A DNA stretch of 64,000 nucleotides from CAYQJS01 sp964417895 (GCA_964417895.1 CAYQJS010000003.1:100851-164850), one strand, 5' to 3'; counted from the stretch's first letter, positions 1-8,597 are shown. Made by a program: numbers and translations. The notes: generated from the letters alone by a model not told the origin.

Positions 1-981
1 CTGCACCTGGCGATCGATGTTCCAGTTGTTGCGCTTGTTCGCGTACGAGCGGAACTCGTTCGTCCAGTCCACTGAGTCGGCGCCGTTGCCAAACCCGCGC
101 TGGTCCATCTGGGCGTCGGTCAAGGGCTCGGGGCCGTAGCTGTAGTTCCAGTTAAAGACCATGGAGTTGTAGTCGTCGATCGGGACCCAGTGGTGGCCGG
201 AGATGATGGTCTGAATCGGCCCCCCGCGGCCCACCTGGTTGGGCCTGATCTGCGTGAAAGGCATCACGAAGTGATAGCCCCGCACGTAGAGGTCGGCCTC
301 ATCGAGGTCGCGCACGCCAAAGTAGCGGTAGCCGTAATCCGTATGGTCCAGCTCGAGGGTCGGCGCGCTGCTGCGGACAAAGGGTGAAGTGATCGGGTTG
401 CCGCTCTCGGCGTTGGCGCTCAGCGACCGGTGCAGGATGGGCGCGTGCGACGTGTCGATCCCGCCCTCGAGCGCCTGAACCCAGTTGCATTCCTCCCTCA
501 CTTTGGTGACGCTGCGGTGAGCGGCCGACACTCGCAGGTACTCGAAGTCGGGGGCCGGGGGCGTGTGCTCGGGCGTCCCCATATAGGTCCAGACGACGCC
601 CCCCCGCTCGCAGGTGGGGTAGGCAGTCGTTGTGATTCTGTCTGCGAAGCTCACCGGCTCGTTCATCTGGTGGACGCACTGGCCGGTCACATCGTATTTC
701 CAGCCGTGATAGACGCAGCGGAGCCCACCCTCCTCGTTGCGGCCGAGCCAGAGCGACGCTCGGCGGTGGGGGCACAGCTCAGCGAGCAGCCCTACTCGGC
801 CGCTGCTATCGCGGAAGGCCACCAGGTTCTCGCTCAGGAGCCTCACACGAACTGGCGGGCAGTCCGGCGCCGGCAGCTCCCATGACAGAAGCGCCGGCAT
901 CCAGTAGCGCCGGAGTGTCTCGCCCATGGGGGTGCCCGCCCCCGTTGTGGTTAGCACGTCGTTGTCTTCTTTTGTAAGCAT
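1..981 (-). CDS. Rieske aromatic-ring oxygenase alpha subunit, 3' end outside window
   Basis: Reading leftwards from ATG at 979-981, an open frame of 327 codons runs to the window edge without a stop, so the C-terminus is missing. The N-terminus begins MLTKEDND, like the other Rieske paralogues here. The Rieske [2Fe-2S] ligands are present as CPH, then 16 residues, then CVYH, followed by a DTSHAPILH stretch that supplies the two His of the mononuclear iron site (His-x4-His). A GGGAGG ribosome-binding site precedes the start. The family (phthalate 4,5-dioxygenase-like) adds oxygen to aromatic or related substrates using electrons from a reductase; the substrate cannot be read from sequence. 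This copy has diverged from the other seven and lacks their EERGIACAYHGW wording. Confidence 0.9.
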   Translation of the reverse strand, partial: MLTKEDNDVLTTTGAGTPMGETLRRYWMPALLSWELPAPDCPPVRVRLLSENLVAFRDSSGRVGLLAELCPHRRASLWLGRNEEGGLRCVYHGWKYDVTGQCVHQMNEPVSFADRITTTAYPTCERGGVVWTYMGTPEHTPPAPDFEYLRVSAAHRSVTKVREECNWVQALEGGIDTSHAPILHRSLSANAESGNPITSPFVRSSAPTLELDHTDYGYRYFGVRDLDEADLYVRGYHFVMPFTQIRPNQVGRGGPIQTIISGHHWVPIDDYNSMVFNWNYSYGPEPLTDAQMDQRGFGNGADSVDWTNEFRSYANKRNNWNIDRQVQ

Positions 982-1075
982 GCGATCCTCCCGGTCCTGG
1001 AACCTTGCGGTAGCTGCTCGGTCAGTCATAGTACCGCGCCCGAAGCCCGAAACAAAACGAGCCGGCCGCCGGCGA

Positions 1076-1396
1076 TCACACCGGCGCTTGGAGAGGCCTA
1101 AGCGCGGCGATCTCCTTGGCCGCAGGCCCGTGCGTGGCCTGCCAGAGGTCCCAGTCGAGCTGCAACCCTAGCCAGAAGTCAGCAGACATGCCGACGACCC
1201 GTGCTAAGCGTAACGCAGTGTCTGGTGTCACTGTCCGCTTCGCGTGAATGACCTCATTGAGCCGCGGGAACGAGACCCCTAGCCGTTCGGCCAATTTGGT
1301 CTGCGTAACACCGAGCGGCTTTATGAATTCCTCGAGCAGCATTTCTCCGGGGTGAGTGGGTGGCCTGTGGCGGGGGAGGCGGCGACCCACCAGCTG
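1076..1396 (-). CDS. higA: HigA-type antitoxin (XRE helix-turn-helix)
   Basis: The protein contains HPGEMLLEEFIKPLGVTQ followed by a helix-turn-helix (TKLAERLGVSFPRLNEVI) and the tail ADFWLGLQ, all typical of the HigA/VapI XRE family. It would bind and neutralise the neighbouring HigB and repress the operon. It lies 34 bp downstream of higB in the usual toxin-first order. The frame is open up to 1528, so the start is uncertain: GTG at 1396 gives a normal HigA length (about 106 aa), while an ATG at 1465 would overlap higB. The downstream start is preferred because the conserved region begins just after it. Confidence 0.88.
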   Translation of the reverse strand, partial: QLVGRRLPRHRPPTHPGEMLLEEFIKPLGVTQTKLAERLGVSFPRLNEVIHAKRTVTPDTALRLARVVGMSADFWLGLQLDWDLWQATHGPAAKEIAALRPLQAPV

Positions 1397-1430
1397 CACA
1401 GGAACCGCATGTGATTCCTCGACGCGCCTT

Positions 1431-1724
1431 TCAATGGTAGTCCGTGATTTCGACGTCGGCGGCATCTTCACCCTCCCACCTGAAACAAACGCGAAATTGG
1501 TCGTTGATACGGATGCTGTACTGCCCAACTCGGTCGCCGCTCAATCGTTCTAGACGGTTCCCCGGTGGAACGGCGAGATCCCTGAGTTGCCGGACCCGAT
1601 TGATCTGGTCGAGCTTTCGGCGTGCCACCGGCCACAGAGTCGGTGGACACACTCGCCGGGCGGCGGGCGTGTCGGCACCGTCGAAAACGTCCTCGGTACC
1701 TTGGTCCCGAAAGGATCGTATCAC
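1431..1724 (-). CDS. higB: HigB-type mRNA interferase toxin
   Basis: About 97 residues of the RelE/HigB fold. Family signatures include IRSFRDQGTEDVF at the start, then VPPGNRLERLSGDR, then GQYSIRINDQFRVCFRW and the C-terminal VEITDYH. Members cleave ribosome-bound mRNA. The frame extends to 1769, but homology begins at the GTG at 1724 (read as MIRSF). A perfect TATAAT lies 7 nt before that GTG, which would put the transcription start at or next to the start codon. The transcript may therefore be leaderless. It forms an operon with higA. Confidence 0.9.
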   Translation of the reverse strand: MIRSFRDQGTEDVFDGADTPAARRVCPPTLWPVARRKLDQINRVRQLRDLAVPPGNRLERLSGDRVGQYSIRINDQFRVCFRWEGEDAADVEITDYH

Positions 1725-1731
1725 GCACTGC

Positions 1732-1737
1732 ATTATA
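1732..1737 (-). promoter_or_regulatory. -10 element (TATAAT) for higBA
   Basis: On the minus strand a perfect TATAAT lies 7 nt upstream of the preferred higB GTG. No good -35 hexamer is visible at 16-18 nt. HigA-type antitoxins usually repress at such a site. Confidence 0.5.
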
Positions 1738-1958
1738 ACGATTAGCATGATGTGTACGTTGCCACGCACGCCAAGTTTTTCAGAGGGCTTGCAACTCCAC
1801 TTCCGCCGCTACGAGGATCACGCGGGGGGATGGGGTATCTAGCTGAGCACGTGGCGTCAGGAGAGTGACGTCAAAGCCCGCGCGAGTGCCCAGGCTTTGA
1901 CTCCGTCGTGCCATGGTGGTAGTCTCGCCCCAACGAACGAAATCCCAAGGAGAGCACC

Positions 1959-2654
1959 GTGCCATACGACCTGCTGATTCGCAACGGGAAGGTCATCGAC
2001 GGTTCTGGCATCCCCGCCTTTCACGGGGACGTGGCGATCAGCGATGGTCGCATCGTCGACGTCGGGAGAGTTCGGGATGGGGCAACGCGGGTCCTGGACG
2101 CCGACGGGCTGGTCGTGGCCCCTGGGATCATCGACAACCACACGCACTACGATGCCCAGGTGACGTGGGACCCGCTGTGCACCTACTCCTGCTACCACGG
2201 CGCGACCACGGTGATTATTGGGAACTGCTCCCTCGGCCTCGCGCCCGCCCACCCCGAAGACCGGGAGACGCTGGCGAGTATCCTCTCGCACGTCGAGGCG
2301 ATCCCGCTCGAGGCCATCCGCGCCGGCGTCACGTGGTCCTGGGAGACCATCCCCCAGTATATGGACGCCCTGGACCGCCGGCTCGGCGTCAACGTTGGGT
2401 GCCTTATCGGCCACTCCGCCGTGCGGCGCTATGTGATGGGCGAGGCCTCCCAGGAACGGCACGCGAGCGATGAGGAAGTCGCGGCCATGAAGGCCATCGT
2501 CCGCGAGGGCATCGAGGCCGGCGCCGTGGGGGTCTCCTTCGAACGCAACTTCCGCCACTTCGACTGGAACGGCCGCCTGGCTCCCACCAACGTCGCCGCC
2601 GACGACGAGATTTTCGCCGTGGCCGGGGTTGTTGATGAAGCGGGTCTGGCGTGA
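1959..2654 (+). CDS. N-acyl-D-amino-acid deacylase / amidohydrolase, N-terminal part of a frameshifted gene
   Basis: This 231-residue frame starts at GTG 1959 after AAGGAGAG. It opens with YDLLIRNGKVIDGSG, the usual start of the amidohydrolase-3 (D-aminoacylase) family, and carries the metal-binding HxH at His61 and His63 (HTHYDAQ) and the family Cys90 (IIGNCSLGLAP). The protein stops at TGA 2652-2654, but the rest of the enzyme continues in another frame from 2651. Together they make about 558 residues, close to the family's usual length. Restoring one G in CTGGCGTG would join them as GLGVIQFGG, a family-like junction. Treat it as one broken gene rather than two subunits. Confidence 0.85.
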   Translation: MPYDLLIRNGKVIDGSGIPAFHGDVAISDGRIVDVGRVRDGATRVLDADGLVVAPGIIDNHTHYDAQVTWDPLCTYSCYHGATTVIIGNCSLGLAPAHPEDRETLASILSHVEAIPLEAIRAGVTWSWETIPQYMDALDRRLGVNVGCLIGHSAVRRYVMGEASQERHASDEEVAAMKAIVREGIEAGAVGVSFERNFRHFDWNGRLAPTNVAADDEIFAVAGVVDEAGLA

Positions 2655-3634
2655 TCCAGTTCGGGGGCGACCGCGACCTGAGCGAGCGGGTCGCGCGGGC
2701 GAGCGGGCGCCCGGTCTTTTGCGGCAACATCACCTGGCAAGCCATCGCCCCCGACCGTTGGCGCGACCGCCTCGCCGAGGCTGAAGGCATGATGCGGGAG
2801 GGGCATCGCGCGTACCAGTTCGTGATGCCAAGGCCGGGCGACCTGCGCTACACGCTGAAGACCGCGCAGCACTTCGATGCGTTGCCCACCTGGAAGACGG
2901 TCATGCTCCTCCCGCTGGAGGAGCGCAAGCGAGCGTTCAGCGATCCGGCTACCCGAGCGAGACTCCACGTTGAGGCGGTCGAGACGCCGGCCGACCCCGG
3001 TCAGGGCGGCCAGTTCACGCGGCGCTGGGACCTGCAGTTCGTGTTCCGCCCAGCGCTGGCGAAGAATCAGGGACTCAAGGGCAAGAGTGTGGCGCAGATC
3101 GCGCAGGAGCAGGGCAGCGACGTGCTGGACGTCTTCCTGGACTTGGCCCTGGAGGAGGACCTGGAGACGGAGTTCGAGCGCCGCGAGGTGAACAGCGACG
3201 AGGCCGCCATGACTGCGCTGCTCACCAGCCCGTACACGATCATCGGGCAATCGGACGGTGGGGCCCACGTCGTCTTTCGGACCGACTACAGCTACAGCAC
3301 GTATATGCTCTCCCACTGGGTCCGTGAGAAGGAGATCATGCCCCTCGAGGAGGCGATCCGAAAGCTCACGTTTGTGCCGGCGTCGCTCTTCGGCCTGTAC
3401 GACCGAGGACTCGTCCGCCCCGGCATGGCCGCCGACCTGATGGTGTTCGATCCCGAGACCGTCGGGCCGCTGGAGCCCGACGAGGCGCCGGACCTGCCGG
3501 GCGGCGCGACCCGCCGCAGGCAGCTGGCCCAGGGGATCGAGTGGACCGTCGTGAACGGGCAGGTGCTTCTCGAAGAGGGCGAGCACACAGGCGCCTATCC
3601 CGGCAGGGTCGCCCGCAGCACCGCCCGGGTGTAA
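2651..3634 (+). CDS. N-acyl-D-amino-acid deacylase / amidohydrolase, C-terminal part of a frameshifted gene
   Basis: This is the continuation of the preceding gene, shifted by one base. It contains the family's late active-site region (IIGQSDGGAHV, with the conserved Asp), then SYMLSHW-like and FVPASLFGLYDRG segments, and ends with the composite beta-sandwich segment RGLVRPGMAADLMVFDP that is typical of amidohydrolases. The apparent GTG start overlaps the upstream TGA, which mimics translational coupling, but the domain is split in the middle of a barrel and would not fold alone. The intact enzyme would hydrolyse an N-acyl-D-amino acid or a related cyclic amide; substrate not determinable. 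Confidence 0.85.
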   Translation: MIQFGGDRDLSERVARASGRPVFCGNITWQAIAPDRWRDRLAEAEGMMREGHRAYQFVMPRPGDLRYTLKTAQHFDALPTWKTVMLLPLEERKRAFSDPATRARLHVEAVETPADPGQGGQFTRRWDLQFVFRPALAKNQGLKGKSVAQIAQEQGSDVLDVFLDLALEEDLETEFERREVNSDEAAMTALLTSPYTIIGQSDGGAHVVFRTDYSYSTYMLSHWVREKEIMPLEEAIRKLTFVPASLFGLYDRGLVRPGMAADLMVFDPETVGPLEPDEAPDLPGGATRRRQLAQGIEWTVVNGQVLLEEGEHTGAYPGRVARSTARV

Positions 3635-3684
3635 GCGGTTGCACCAAATTCTGGTGCAGTTTCGCCCAGAGGGAGGCCGGTATT

Positions 3685-3759
3685 CCCGTAGGGGTCGGGC
3701 ACGCCCGACCCGCGTGCCCCAACATGGAGGGCGGGCGAGGCGTGCCTCGCCCCTACGGG
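3685..3759. repeat. Imperfect inverted repeat in the 3635-3937 gap
   Basis: CCCGTAGGGG near 3685 pairs with CCCCTACGGG near 3750-3759, enclosing GTCGGGCACGCCCGACC and GGGCGAGGCGTGCCTCGCCC, each itself palindromic. The rest of this 303-bp gap shows no gene. It resembles dispersed hairpin repeats common in GC-rich environmental genomes. Confidence 0.6.
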
Positions 3760-3937
3760 TGCACGGACCGGCCAGCGGCGGCCGTCAGGAACCAACGACA
3801 AACTACGTCGAGGTGCTTAGGCTCCGGTCGCGTGGGCACGTCGGTGTCTGTAGTCTATCTGTGCTATCCTCGGTCATCTCCACCTGGGCGAGCATGAGAA
3901 GCCCCGACGGGCCCTATCTGTTAAAAGGGAGGACGAC

Positions 3938-5176
3938 GTGCTGACGAAAGAACAGAACGAGCTGCTGACCCAGACCGGGGCGGGGACGCCGGCCGGCGAG
4001 CTACTGCGCCGCTACTGGCATCCGATCGCCATCGCGCAGGAGCTAACCGCGGATCAGCCCACGAAGTTCATTCGGGCGCTCGGCGAGGACCTTGTGCTCT
4101 TTCGCGATAAGAGCGGGAACGTTGGCCTCATCGCCGACCACTGCATGCATCGGAGCGCCTCGTTGCTCTACGGGCGCGTGGAGGAACGCGGCATCGCGTG
4201 CGCGTACCACGGTTGGCTCTACGACACGAATGGCAACTGTCTGGAGACGCCTGCCGAACCGGCGGACAGCAAGTTCTATCTCACGGTCCGCATCAAGTCA
4301 TATCCCGTGCAGAAGTTCGCCGGCATCTACTGGGCCTATATGGGGCCACTCCCCGCGCCGGCCCTCCCTAAGTACGACGTGCTCGCCCGCCCGGACGGTA
4401 GGCGCAGGATCACGGTCTTCCCCAACCTGGACTGCAACTGGTTCGCCGCCGCCGAGAATGCCGTGGACCCCTGGCACTTGCAGATCCTGCACCAAGACCA
4501 GCCGCGGAGCACCCACCGACCGGCCAACACGACCCGAGGCTACGTGGACGACATCGAGTCGGTCGACTTCTACCTGACATCCTTCGGGATCATGAAGAAG
4601 CGCGTGTACAAGAACGGGCAGGTCGAAGAGCACCCCATGATCTTTCCGACCCATCTGCGCACCGGCTCGTTGTGGCTGAGGACGCCCATCGACGACACCC
4701 ACACTTTGCAGTTTACGGTGAGCTTCCAGCGGAGCGAAGACGGGTCGACGTCGGATCCGACCTCGGAGTCGCCAGAGGTCGTCTATCTCGAGTCCACCAA
4801 GGACCCGCCCGACCGCCTCCATCCCTTCACGCGCTTCAACCTCTACGCTCCCTGGGGGCAGATCCTCACCCAGGATATGGTGATGTGGGAGACCCAGGGG
4901 CCCATCTCCCCTCGTACTGACGAGCGCCTCGCCACCTCGGACGCGGGCATCGTCATGCTACGGAACCTCATGTTCCAGGAGATCGAGCGCGTCCAGCAGG
5001 GCCTCGATCCCTTCGGAACAGTCCGTGATCCCGACCACGCGATCATCGACACGAACCTAGGCCACGAGCGCGGCCGAGTCACTGGTATCAGAACTGAGAC
5101 AGTGGAATGGCGAGCGCCGGGCATGGAGAACATGCCGGCCGAGGCGCTGGCCGGGATGGGCTACGGCCGCGCCTGA
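3938..5176 (+). CDS. Rieske aromatic-ring oxygenase alpha subunit (group A)
   Basis: This 412-residue protein starts at GTG 3938 after AAGGGAGG. Rieske cluster ligands are C69, H71, C88 and H91. The non-heme iron site includes H180 and H185 (DPWHLQILH). The C-terminal half is the catalytic helix-grip domain. It shares the MLTKEQNELL start, the ACAYHGWLYDT segment and the ETPAEPADS segment with the paralogues at 16499, 28257 and 43290 (group A). No ferredoxin, reductase or small subunit gene is nearby. It probably acts as a cytoplasmic homo-oligomer fed by a shared reductase (inference). DPWH replaces the DPAH of its relatives, and a C-terminal tail of about 30 residues is unique to this copy. 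Confidence 0.92.
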   Translation: MLTKEQNELLTQTGAGTPAGELLRRYWHPIAIAQELTADQPTKFIRALGEDLVLFRDKSGNVGLIADHCMHRSASLLYGRVEERGIACAYHGWLYDTNGNCLETPAEPADSKFYLTVRIKSYPVQKFAGIYWAYMGPLPAPALPKYDVLARPDGRRRITVFPNLDCNWFAAAENAVDPWHLQILHQDQPRSTHRPANTTRGYVDDIESVDFYLTSFGIMKKRVYKNGQVEEHPMIFPTHLRTGSLWLRTPIDDTHTLQFTVSFQRSEDGSTSDPTSESPEVVYLESTKDPPDRLHPFTRFNLYAPWGQILTQDMVMWETQGPISPRTDERLATSDAGIVMLRNLMFQEIERVQQGLDPFGTVRDPDHAIIDTNLGHERGRVTGIRTETVEWRAPGMENMPAEALAGMGYGRA

Positions 5177-5258
5177 GATCAGCTTCAGGCTGGCTTAGCG
5201 CACCTTTTCGCAATTCCGCGCAGGCGTTGCGCAACGAGGGGCGGCGTGCGTGTCGCTC

Positions 5259-5388
5259 CTCTCCCGCCGCAGCGGGAGAGGCTGGGTGAGGGGACCTTCT
5301 CGATGGCATATGCCAGAGGCACGACTGCCGGTGCTTCCCCCGGTGGGGCTGCCCTCACCCTCCCCTCTCCCACTGTGGTGGGAGAGGG
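5259..5388. repeat. Two CTCTCCC...GGGAGAG hairpin repeats
   Basis: CTCTCCCGCCGCAGCGGGAGAG (5259-5280 region) and CTCTCCCACTGTGGTGGGAGAG (5365-5386 region) are palindromes with short loops, in the gap between convergent genes. The same family recurs at 59046-59235 and 60870-60990. Confidence 0.7.
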
Positions 5389-5402
5389 ACGTTACCCCAG
5401 GG

Positions 5403-6095
5403 CTACTTCATTGGCGAGAAGGCCGTCGGCTCCATCATGATGTTCACCGTGCGCTCAACCAGGGGTCCATCCGGCTCGCTCTCGGCGAACACCCGCTGGC
5501 GCTCGGGGTCGGCGCGGAACTCGTCGAAGCAGCGCGTCCGCTCCTCGTAGCTTTCCCATGCGAGCATGTACACCAGCTGGTGGTTGTGGCCGCCCATGAA
5601 CGGTGTCCAGTAGCCGACCTGCCGAAAGCCGTGCCCCTGGAAGCAACCCCTCGTGAAACTGCCGAAGCGGTGCACCAGCGCCGGCAGCTTACCCGGCATT
5701 GCATCGTACTCTCGCAGCTCGAAGAGATAGGGGCGCCGCCCCGCTGCGTCGGGGCCGTAGGGGGTGCCCGCGTCGAGCGGTGAGAAGTCGGTGGGCTGCA
5801 TGAGCAGGTTGTTCACGCGCCGCACCAGCGGCCCGTCCCGCTCGGTTTCGGCCCACTTCCCCGCTCGCTCGGGGTCAGCTTGCCAGGCCGACCACTTCTT
5901 CATCCGCTCCTCGAGGCTCTCCCAGCCCCAGATGTAGATCACCTGGTTGTTGAAGGAGCCCACGTCTGGAGTCCAGAAGCCCACCAGGCGAAAGCCATAG
6001 TCCTTCCACTTGTGGACGGTGAAGCTGCCGAAGCGGTCGAGCAAGGCGGGCCGCTTGCCGGGCATCACCTCGTACTTGCGCAGCTCGTAGAGCAT
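5403..6095 (-). CDS. Tandem NIPSNAP-domain protein
   Basis: This 230-residue protein holds two copies of the NIPSNAP dimeric alpha-beta barrel domain. Copy 1 (about 1-105) begins LYELRKYEVMPGK and copy 2 (about 120-228) begins LFELREYDAMPGK. Both contain a GFxxVGxWTP segment and a WESxEER segment. Family members are small, often of unknown function, and frequently sit near degradative enzymes. A tandem copy can fold as an intramolecular dimer. Start is the ATG at 6095, after GCGGAGGTACGCC. It is convergent with the upstream Rieske gene. Biochemical role unknown. Confidence 0.85.
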   Translation of the reverse strand: MLYELRKYEVMPGKRPALLDRFGSFTVHKWKDYGFRLVGFWTPDVGSFNNQVIYIWGWESLEERMKKWSAWQADPERAGKWAETERDGPLVRRVNNLLMQPTDFSPLDAGTPYGPDAAGRRPYLFELREYDAMPGKLPALVHRFGSFTRGCFQGHGFRQVGYWTPFMGGHNHQLVYMLAWESYEERTRCFDEFRADPERQRVFAESEPDGPLVERTVNIMMEPTAFSPMK

Positions 6096-6210
6096 GGCGT
6101 ACCTCCGCTAGGGCGCTCGTGCGCCTTAGTAACGTGACAGTTGGTTATCTCTGCGTTCTCCGAACCCATGGGATAATAGCGCAACCCTCGGAGAGAGGGG
6201 AGGTGAGCCC

Positions 6211-6438
6211 GTGACCGCGGCAAACGAAGAACGCAAGCGACAAGCCGACGCTCTCTACGAACGCTACGGCCGACCGCTCGAGACACAGCACCGCGGCGAG
6301 TACGTCGCCATTGCCCCCGATGGAAGGACACTCCTTGGCCCAGGTGTCCGTGAGGTCCTCCTGGAGGCGAAGGCCACTTTTGGCCCGGGTAACTTCATCT
6401 TCAAGCTCGGAGAGAAGGCTGTCGGCAAGTGGCGATGA
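6211..6438 (+). CDS. Small conserved hypothetical protein (possibly DUF5678-like)
   Basis: This is a 75-residue protein starting at GTG 6211 after GGGGAGGTG. It has a charged helical N-terminus and a core reading GEYVAIAPDGRTLLGPG, which resembles the short beta-rich DUF5678 family. Its stop overlaps the start of the next frame (ATGA at 6435-6438), which encodes the beginning of a retropepsin-like protease. In other bacteria such small proteins often precede clan AA aspartic proteases, so the pair may have been an operon. Function unknown. Confidence 0.65.
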   Translation: MTAANEERKRQADALYERYGRPLETQHRGEYVAIAPDGRTLLGPGVREVLLEAKATFGPGNFIFKLGEKAVGKWR

Positions 6439-6620
6439 GCCAGTCGCTCACTAGCTCGCACTTCCCCTACGTGCCCCTGCATCTTCAGATGGGCCACCGC
6501 GACGCCGATGTCGAGGCCCTGCTTGACACCGGATTTGACGCTTCAGAATTATCCTCGAACATGGCCAACGCCTCATCGTGGAGCCATAACGCGCATGGCT
6601 CCCCAGAGCTCGTCCGTTAG
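6435..6620 (+). pseudogene. Truncated clan AA (retropepsin-like) aspartic protease
   Basis: The first about 40 residues read as a typical single-domain bacterial aspartic protease: YVPLHLQMGHRDADVEALLD followed by TGFD, with the DTG active-site triplet. After GFDAS the similarity is lost and the frame stops at 6618-6620. The family normally needs about 110-130 residues including the flap and the Gly-rich second half. It is therefore a 3'-truncated remnant. It overlaps the preceding small gene by ATGA. No continuation was found in another frame before the sulfite-oxidase gene. Confidence 0.6.
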
Positions 6621-6666
6621 TCTTTATGGAGGCGCCCGGCGGGCACCATGGTGACGGAGGTATGAG

Positions 6667-7779
6667 ATGGACGCACAGGCCGCACCCGGCCGTTTTCCAG
6701 TTGTTGGCGATGGAAGTGGACTGGAGGCGGATGAGCGCTTTTACCCTGAGGAGCTGCAGCTCGCTTTTCGCAACCGAGGCATGCCGCAGGAGGGGCTCCG
6801 CTACCCCATCACGCCGACCGGCATGCACTACCTCCTCATCCACTTCGACATCCCGGACGTTGACGCCGATCCTTGGCGTCTGACCGTGCAGGGGATGGTG
6901 TCGCGACCGCTGCGCCTGAGTCTGGACGATATCACGAGGCGGCCGGCGAGCACCGTCGTCGCTACGATGGAGTGTGCTGGGAACGGGCGCGCGCTTCTCA
7001 CGCCTCGCCCCCTGAGCCAGCCGTGGCTGGTGCACGCCATCGGGACGGCCGAGTGGACCGGGATCCCGCTCAGGGGAGTCCTGGAGGAGGCGGGCATTCG
7101 CGACGAGGCCGTCGAGGTCCTGTTCACCGGGCTTGATCGGGGCGTGCAGGGAGACGAGGCCCAGTACTACCAGCGCAGCCTCACGATCGACGAGGCGACG
7201 CGCGACGAGGTACTGCTCGCCTACCTCATGAACGGGGAGCCGCTCCAGCCTCAGCATGGCTACCCGTTACGTCTCATCGTCCCCGGCTGGTACGGCATGA
7301 CCAGTGTGAAATGGCTGGACCGGATCGAGGCAATCGGGCAGCCGTTCGAGGGGTACCAGCAGCAGACGGCGTACAGGTACAACGAGAGCGCCGATGATCC
7401 CGGCGAGCCGGTCACCCTGATGCGGGTGCGAGCGCTCATGGTGCCCCCTGGGATCCCGGACTTTATGACGCGCACCCGCCTCGTCGAGGCGGGCCCTGTC
7501 ATGCTGGCGGGGCGGGCGTGGGCCGGGCGCGCGGACATCGCCCGGGTCGAGGTCAGTGTGGGTGGGGGTGCTAGCTGGTCCGACGCGCAGCTGGGCGAAA
7601 GAGTTTCGGCGTACGGATGGAGAGCCTGGTCCTTCAGGTGGGAGGCGAGGCCGGGTCGCTACATCCTGTGCGCCCGTTCGACGGATATCGACGGCAACGT
7701 GCAGCCCTCGACGTCCCGGTGGAGCCGGCAGGGGATGGGAAACAATGCTGTGCAGCGCATCAGCGTGGTAGTGGAGTGA
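6667..7779 (+). CDS. Sulfite-oxidase-family molybdopterin enzyme
   Basis: This 370-residue protein starts at ATG 6667 after GGAGGTATG. Residues about 50-240 form the molybdopterin-binding domain, with C103 in MECAGNGR as the Mo-coordinating cysteine and HGYPLRLIVPGWYGMTSVKW as the second signature. Residues about 260-370 form the Mo-cofactor dimerisation domain (Ig-like). The enzyme probably oxidises sulfite or a related oxyanion. No signal peptide or Tat motif is visible at the N-terminus, so a cytoplasmic location is likely unless the start is wrong. No cytochrome partner gene is adjacent. Confidence 0.92.
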   Translation: MDAQAAPGRFPVVGDGSGLEADERFYPEELQLAFRNRGMPQEGLRYPITPTGMHYLLIHFDIPDVDADPWRLTVQGMVSRPLRLSLDDITRRPASTVVATMECAGNGRALLTPRPLSQPWLVHAIGTAEWTGIPLRGVLEEAGIRDEAVEVLFTGLDRGVQGDEAQYYQRSLTIDEATRDEVLLAYLMNGEPLQPQHGYPLRLIVPGWYGMTSVKWLDRIEAIGQPFEGYQQQTAYRYNESADDPGEPVTLMRVRALMVPPGIPDFMTRTRLVEAGPVMLAGRAWAGRADIARVEVSVGGGASWSDAQLGERVSAYGWRAWSFRWEARPGRYILCARSTDIDGNVQPSTSRWSRQGMGNNAVQRISVVVE

Positions 7780-7897
7780 CCGGCAGCGTGTCTCTGAAGA
7801 TCGGCTTTGACCACGCACGCCAGGGGCGGGTACGACATTGGTGGTTGGGCCTGGCGTCGCGGTTATCTCATTGTGGCTGGGAGCTGCGCTGGACCAG
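7779..7897. repeat. Diverged direct repeat of the 3' end of the 8598-10700 gene
   Basis: About 119 bp here matches 8835-8954 in the same orientation at roughly 75-80% by eye; both begin ACCGGCAGCGTGT and end GTGGCTGGGAGCTGCGCTGGA. In the longer copy this encodes part of the C-terminal YtkA/FixH-like domain. It looks like the remnant of a lost paralogue. The 193-residue membrane protein ends inside it. Confidence 0.7.
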
Positions 7898-8449
7898 AGT
7901 TCCGATGCCGATGGCTAAAAGAATCAGATAGTAGGCAAAGGGCGGCACGTCCTTGAATATGACGTAGGTCCCGAAAAGCATCGCGCCTGCGATGACCCCG
8001 ACGAGCCCCATCCACCGCGGGTAGTCCGTTTGCAGCAATCCGTATCCATATGCAATCAGGGCAGCCTGCATCGACAGCGTATAGACGACGAACGGCCATC
8101 CAAGGGTCTGATCCTGAAAGACTATCGCCGGCAATAGCGTGATTCGTAAGTACTCGATACCAACCCAGCAGAGCGTGCTGACTACGATGGCCGCGAGCCC
8201 CACAAGGGCGGGTATCGATGCGCTTGTGCGGGCGAGAGAAAACGTAAGCAACGAGAGCCCAACCGCCGCCAGAGCTCCTCCAAGGGCAAACACAATATGC
8301 GAGACGACCCAGGCCACCCGCTCTCCCTCCACGCGGGCGATTTGAGCCTGGACGTCGCGTTCGGCATAGACAGACGAAATCGGCATGAATGCGGCAACCA
8401 GAAAAACGAGGGACCCGATCACTAACAGGAGCCCTGAGGCCTTGTTCAC
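7868..8449 (-). CDS. Six-helix integral membrane protein, unknown function
   Basis: The 193-residue protein starts at GTG 8449 after AGAGGTGG. Six hydrophobic segments are visible at about 5-27, 45-72, 76-101, 117-140, 145-165 and 170-187. No catalytic motif was recognised. It lies downstream of the larger membrane protein gene on the same strand with about 150 bp between them, so they may share function or transcription. The stop codon falls inside a repeated segment derived from that neighbour, so the original C-terminus may have been altered. Confidence 0.8.
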   Translation of the reverse strand: MNKASGLLLVIGSLVFLVAAFMPISSVYAERDVQAQIARVEGERVAWVVSHIVFALGGALAAVGLSLLTFSLARTSASIPALVGLAAIVVSTLCWVGIEYLRITLLPAIVFQDQTLGWPFVVYTLSMQAALIAYGYGLLQTDYPRWMGLVGVIAGAMLFGTYVIFKDVPPFAYYLILLAIGIGTLVQRSSQPQ

Positions 8450-8597
8450 ATGCCACCTCTACGAGCTGAGTTTCGCCGACTTGCACGCTACCACTATGGC
8501 CAGGGTTCGTGGGGCAGGCCCCAAACAGGCTGCACGAAGGAATGGCGCAAGGATCTCATCACGCTGTTTAGCGTCCCCTCACGTGTTAAAAGCGGTT

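Noticed and set aside
2652..2654. TGA in the deacylase gene as a third selenocysteine codon
   Set aside because: The frame after this TGA has no family similarity; homology resumes in a different frame, so it is a frameshift, not read-through.
2649..2656. Programmed ribosomal frameshift site in the deacylase gene
   Set aside because: There is no slippery heptamer or downstream pseudoknot evident; a one-base deletion is simpler.
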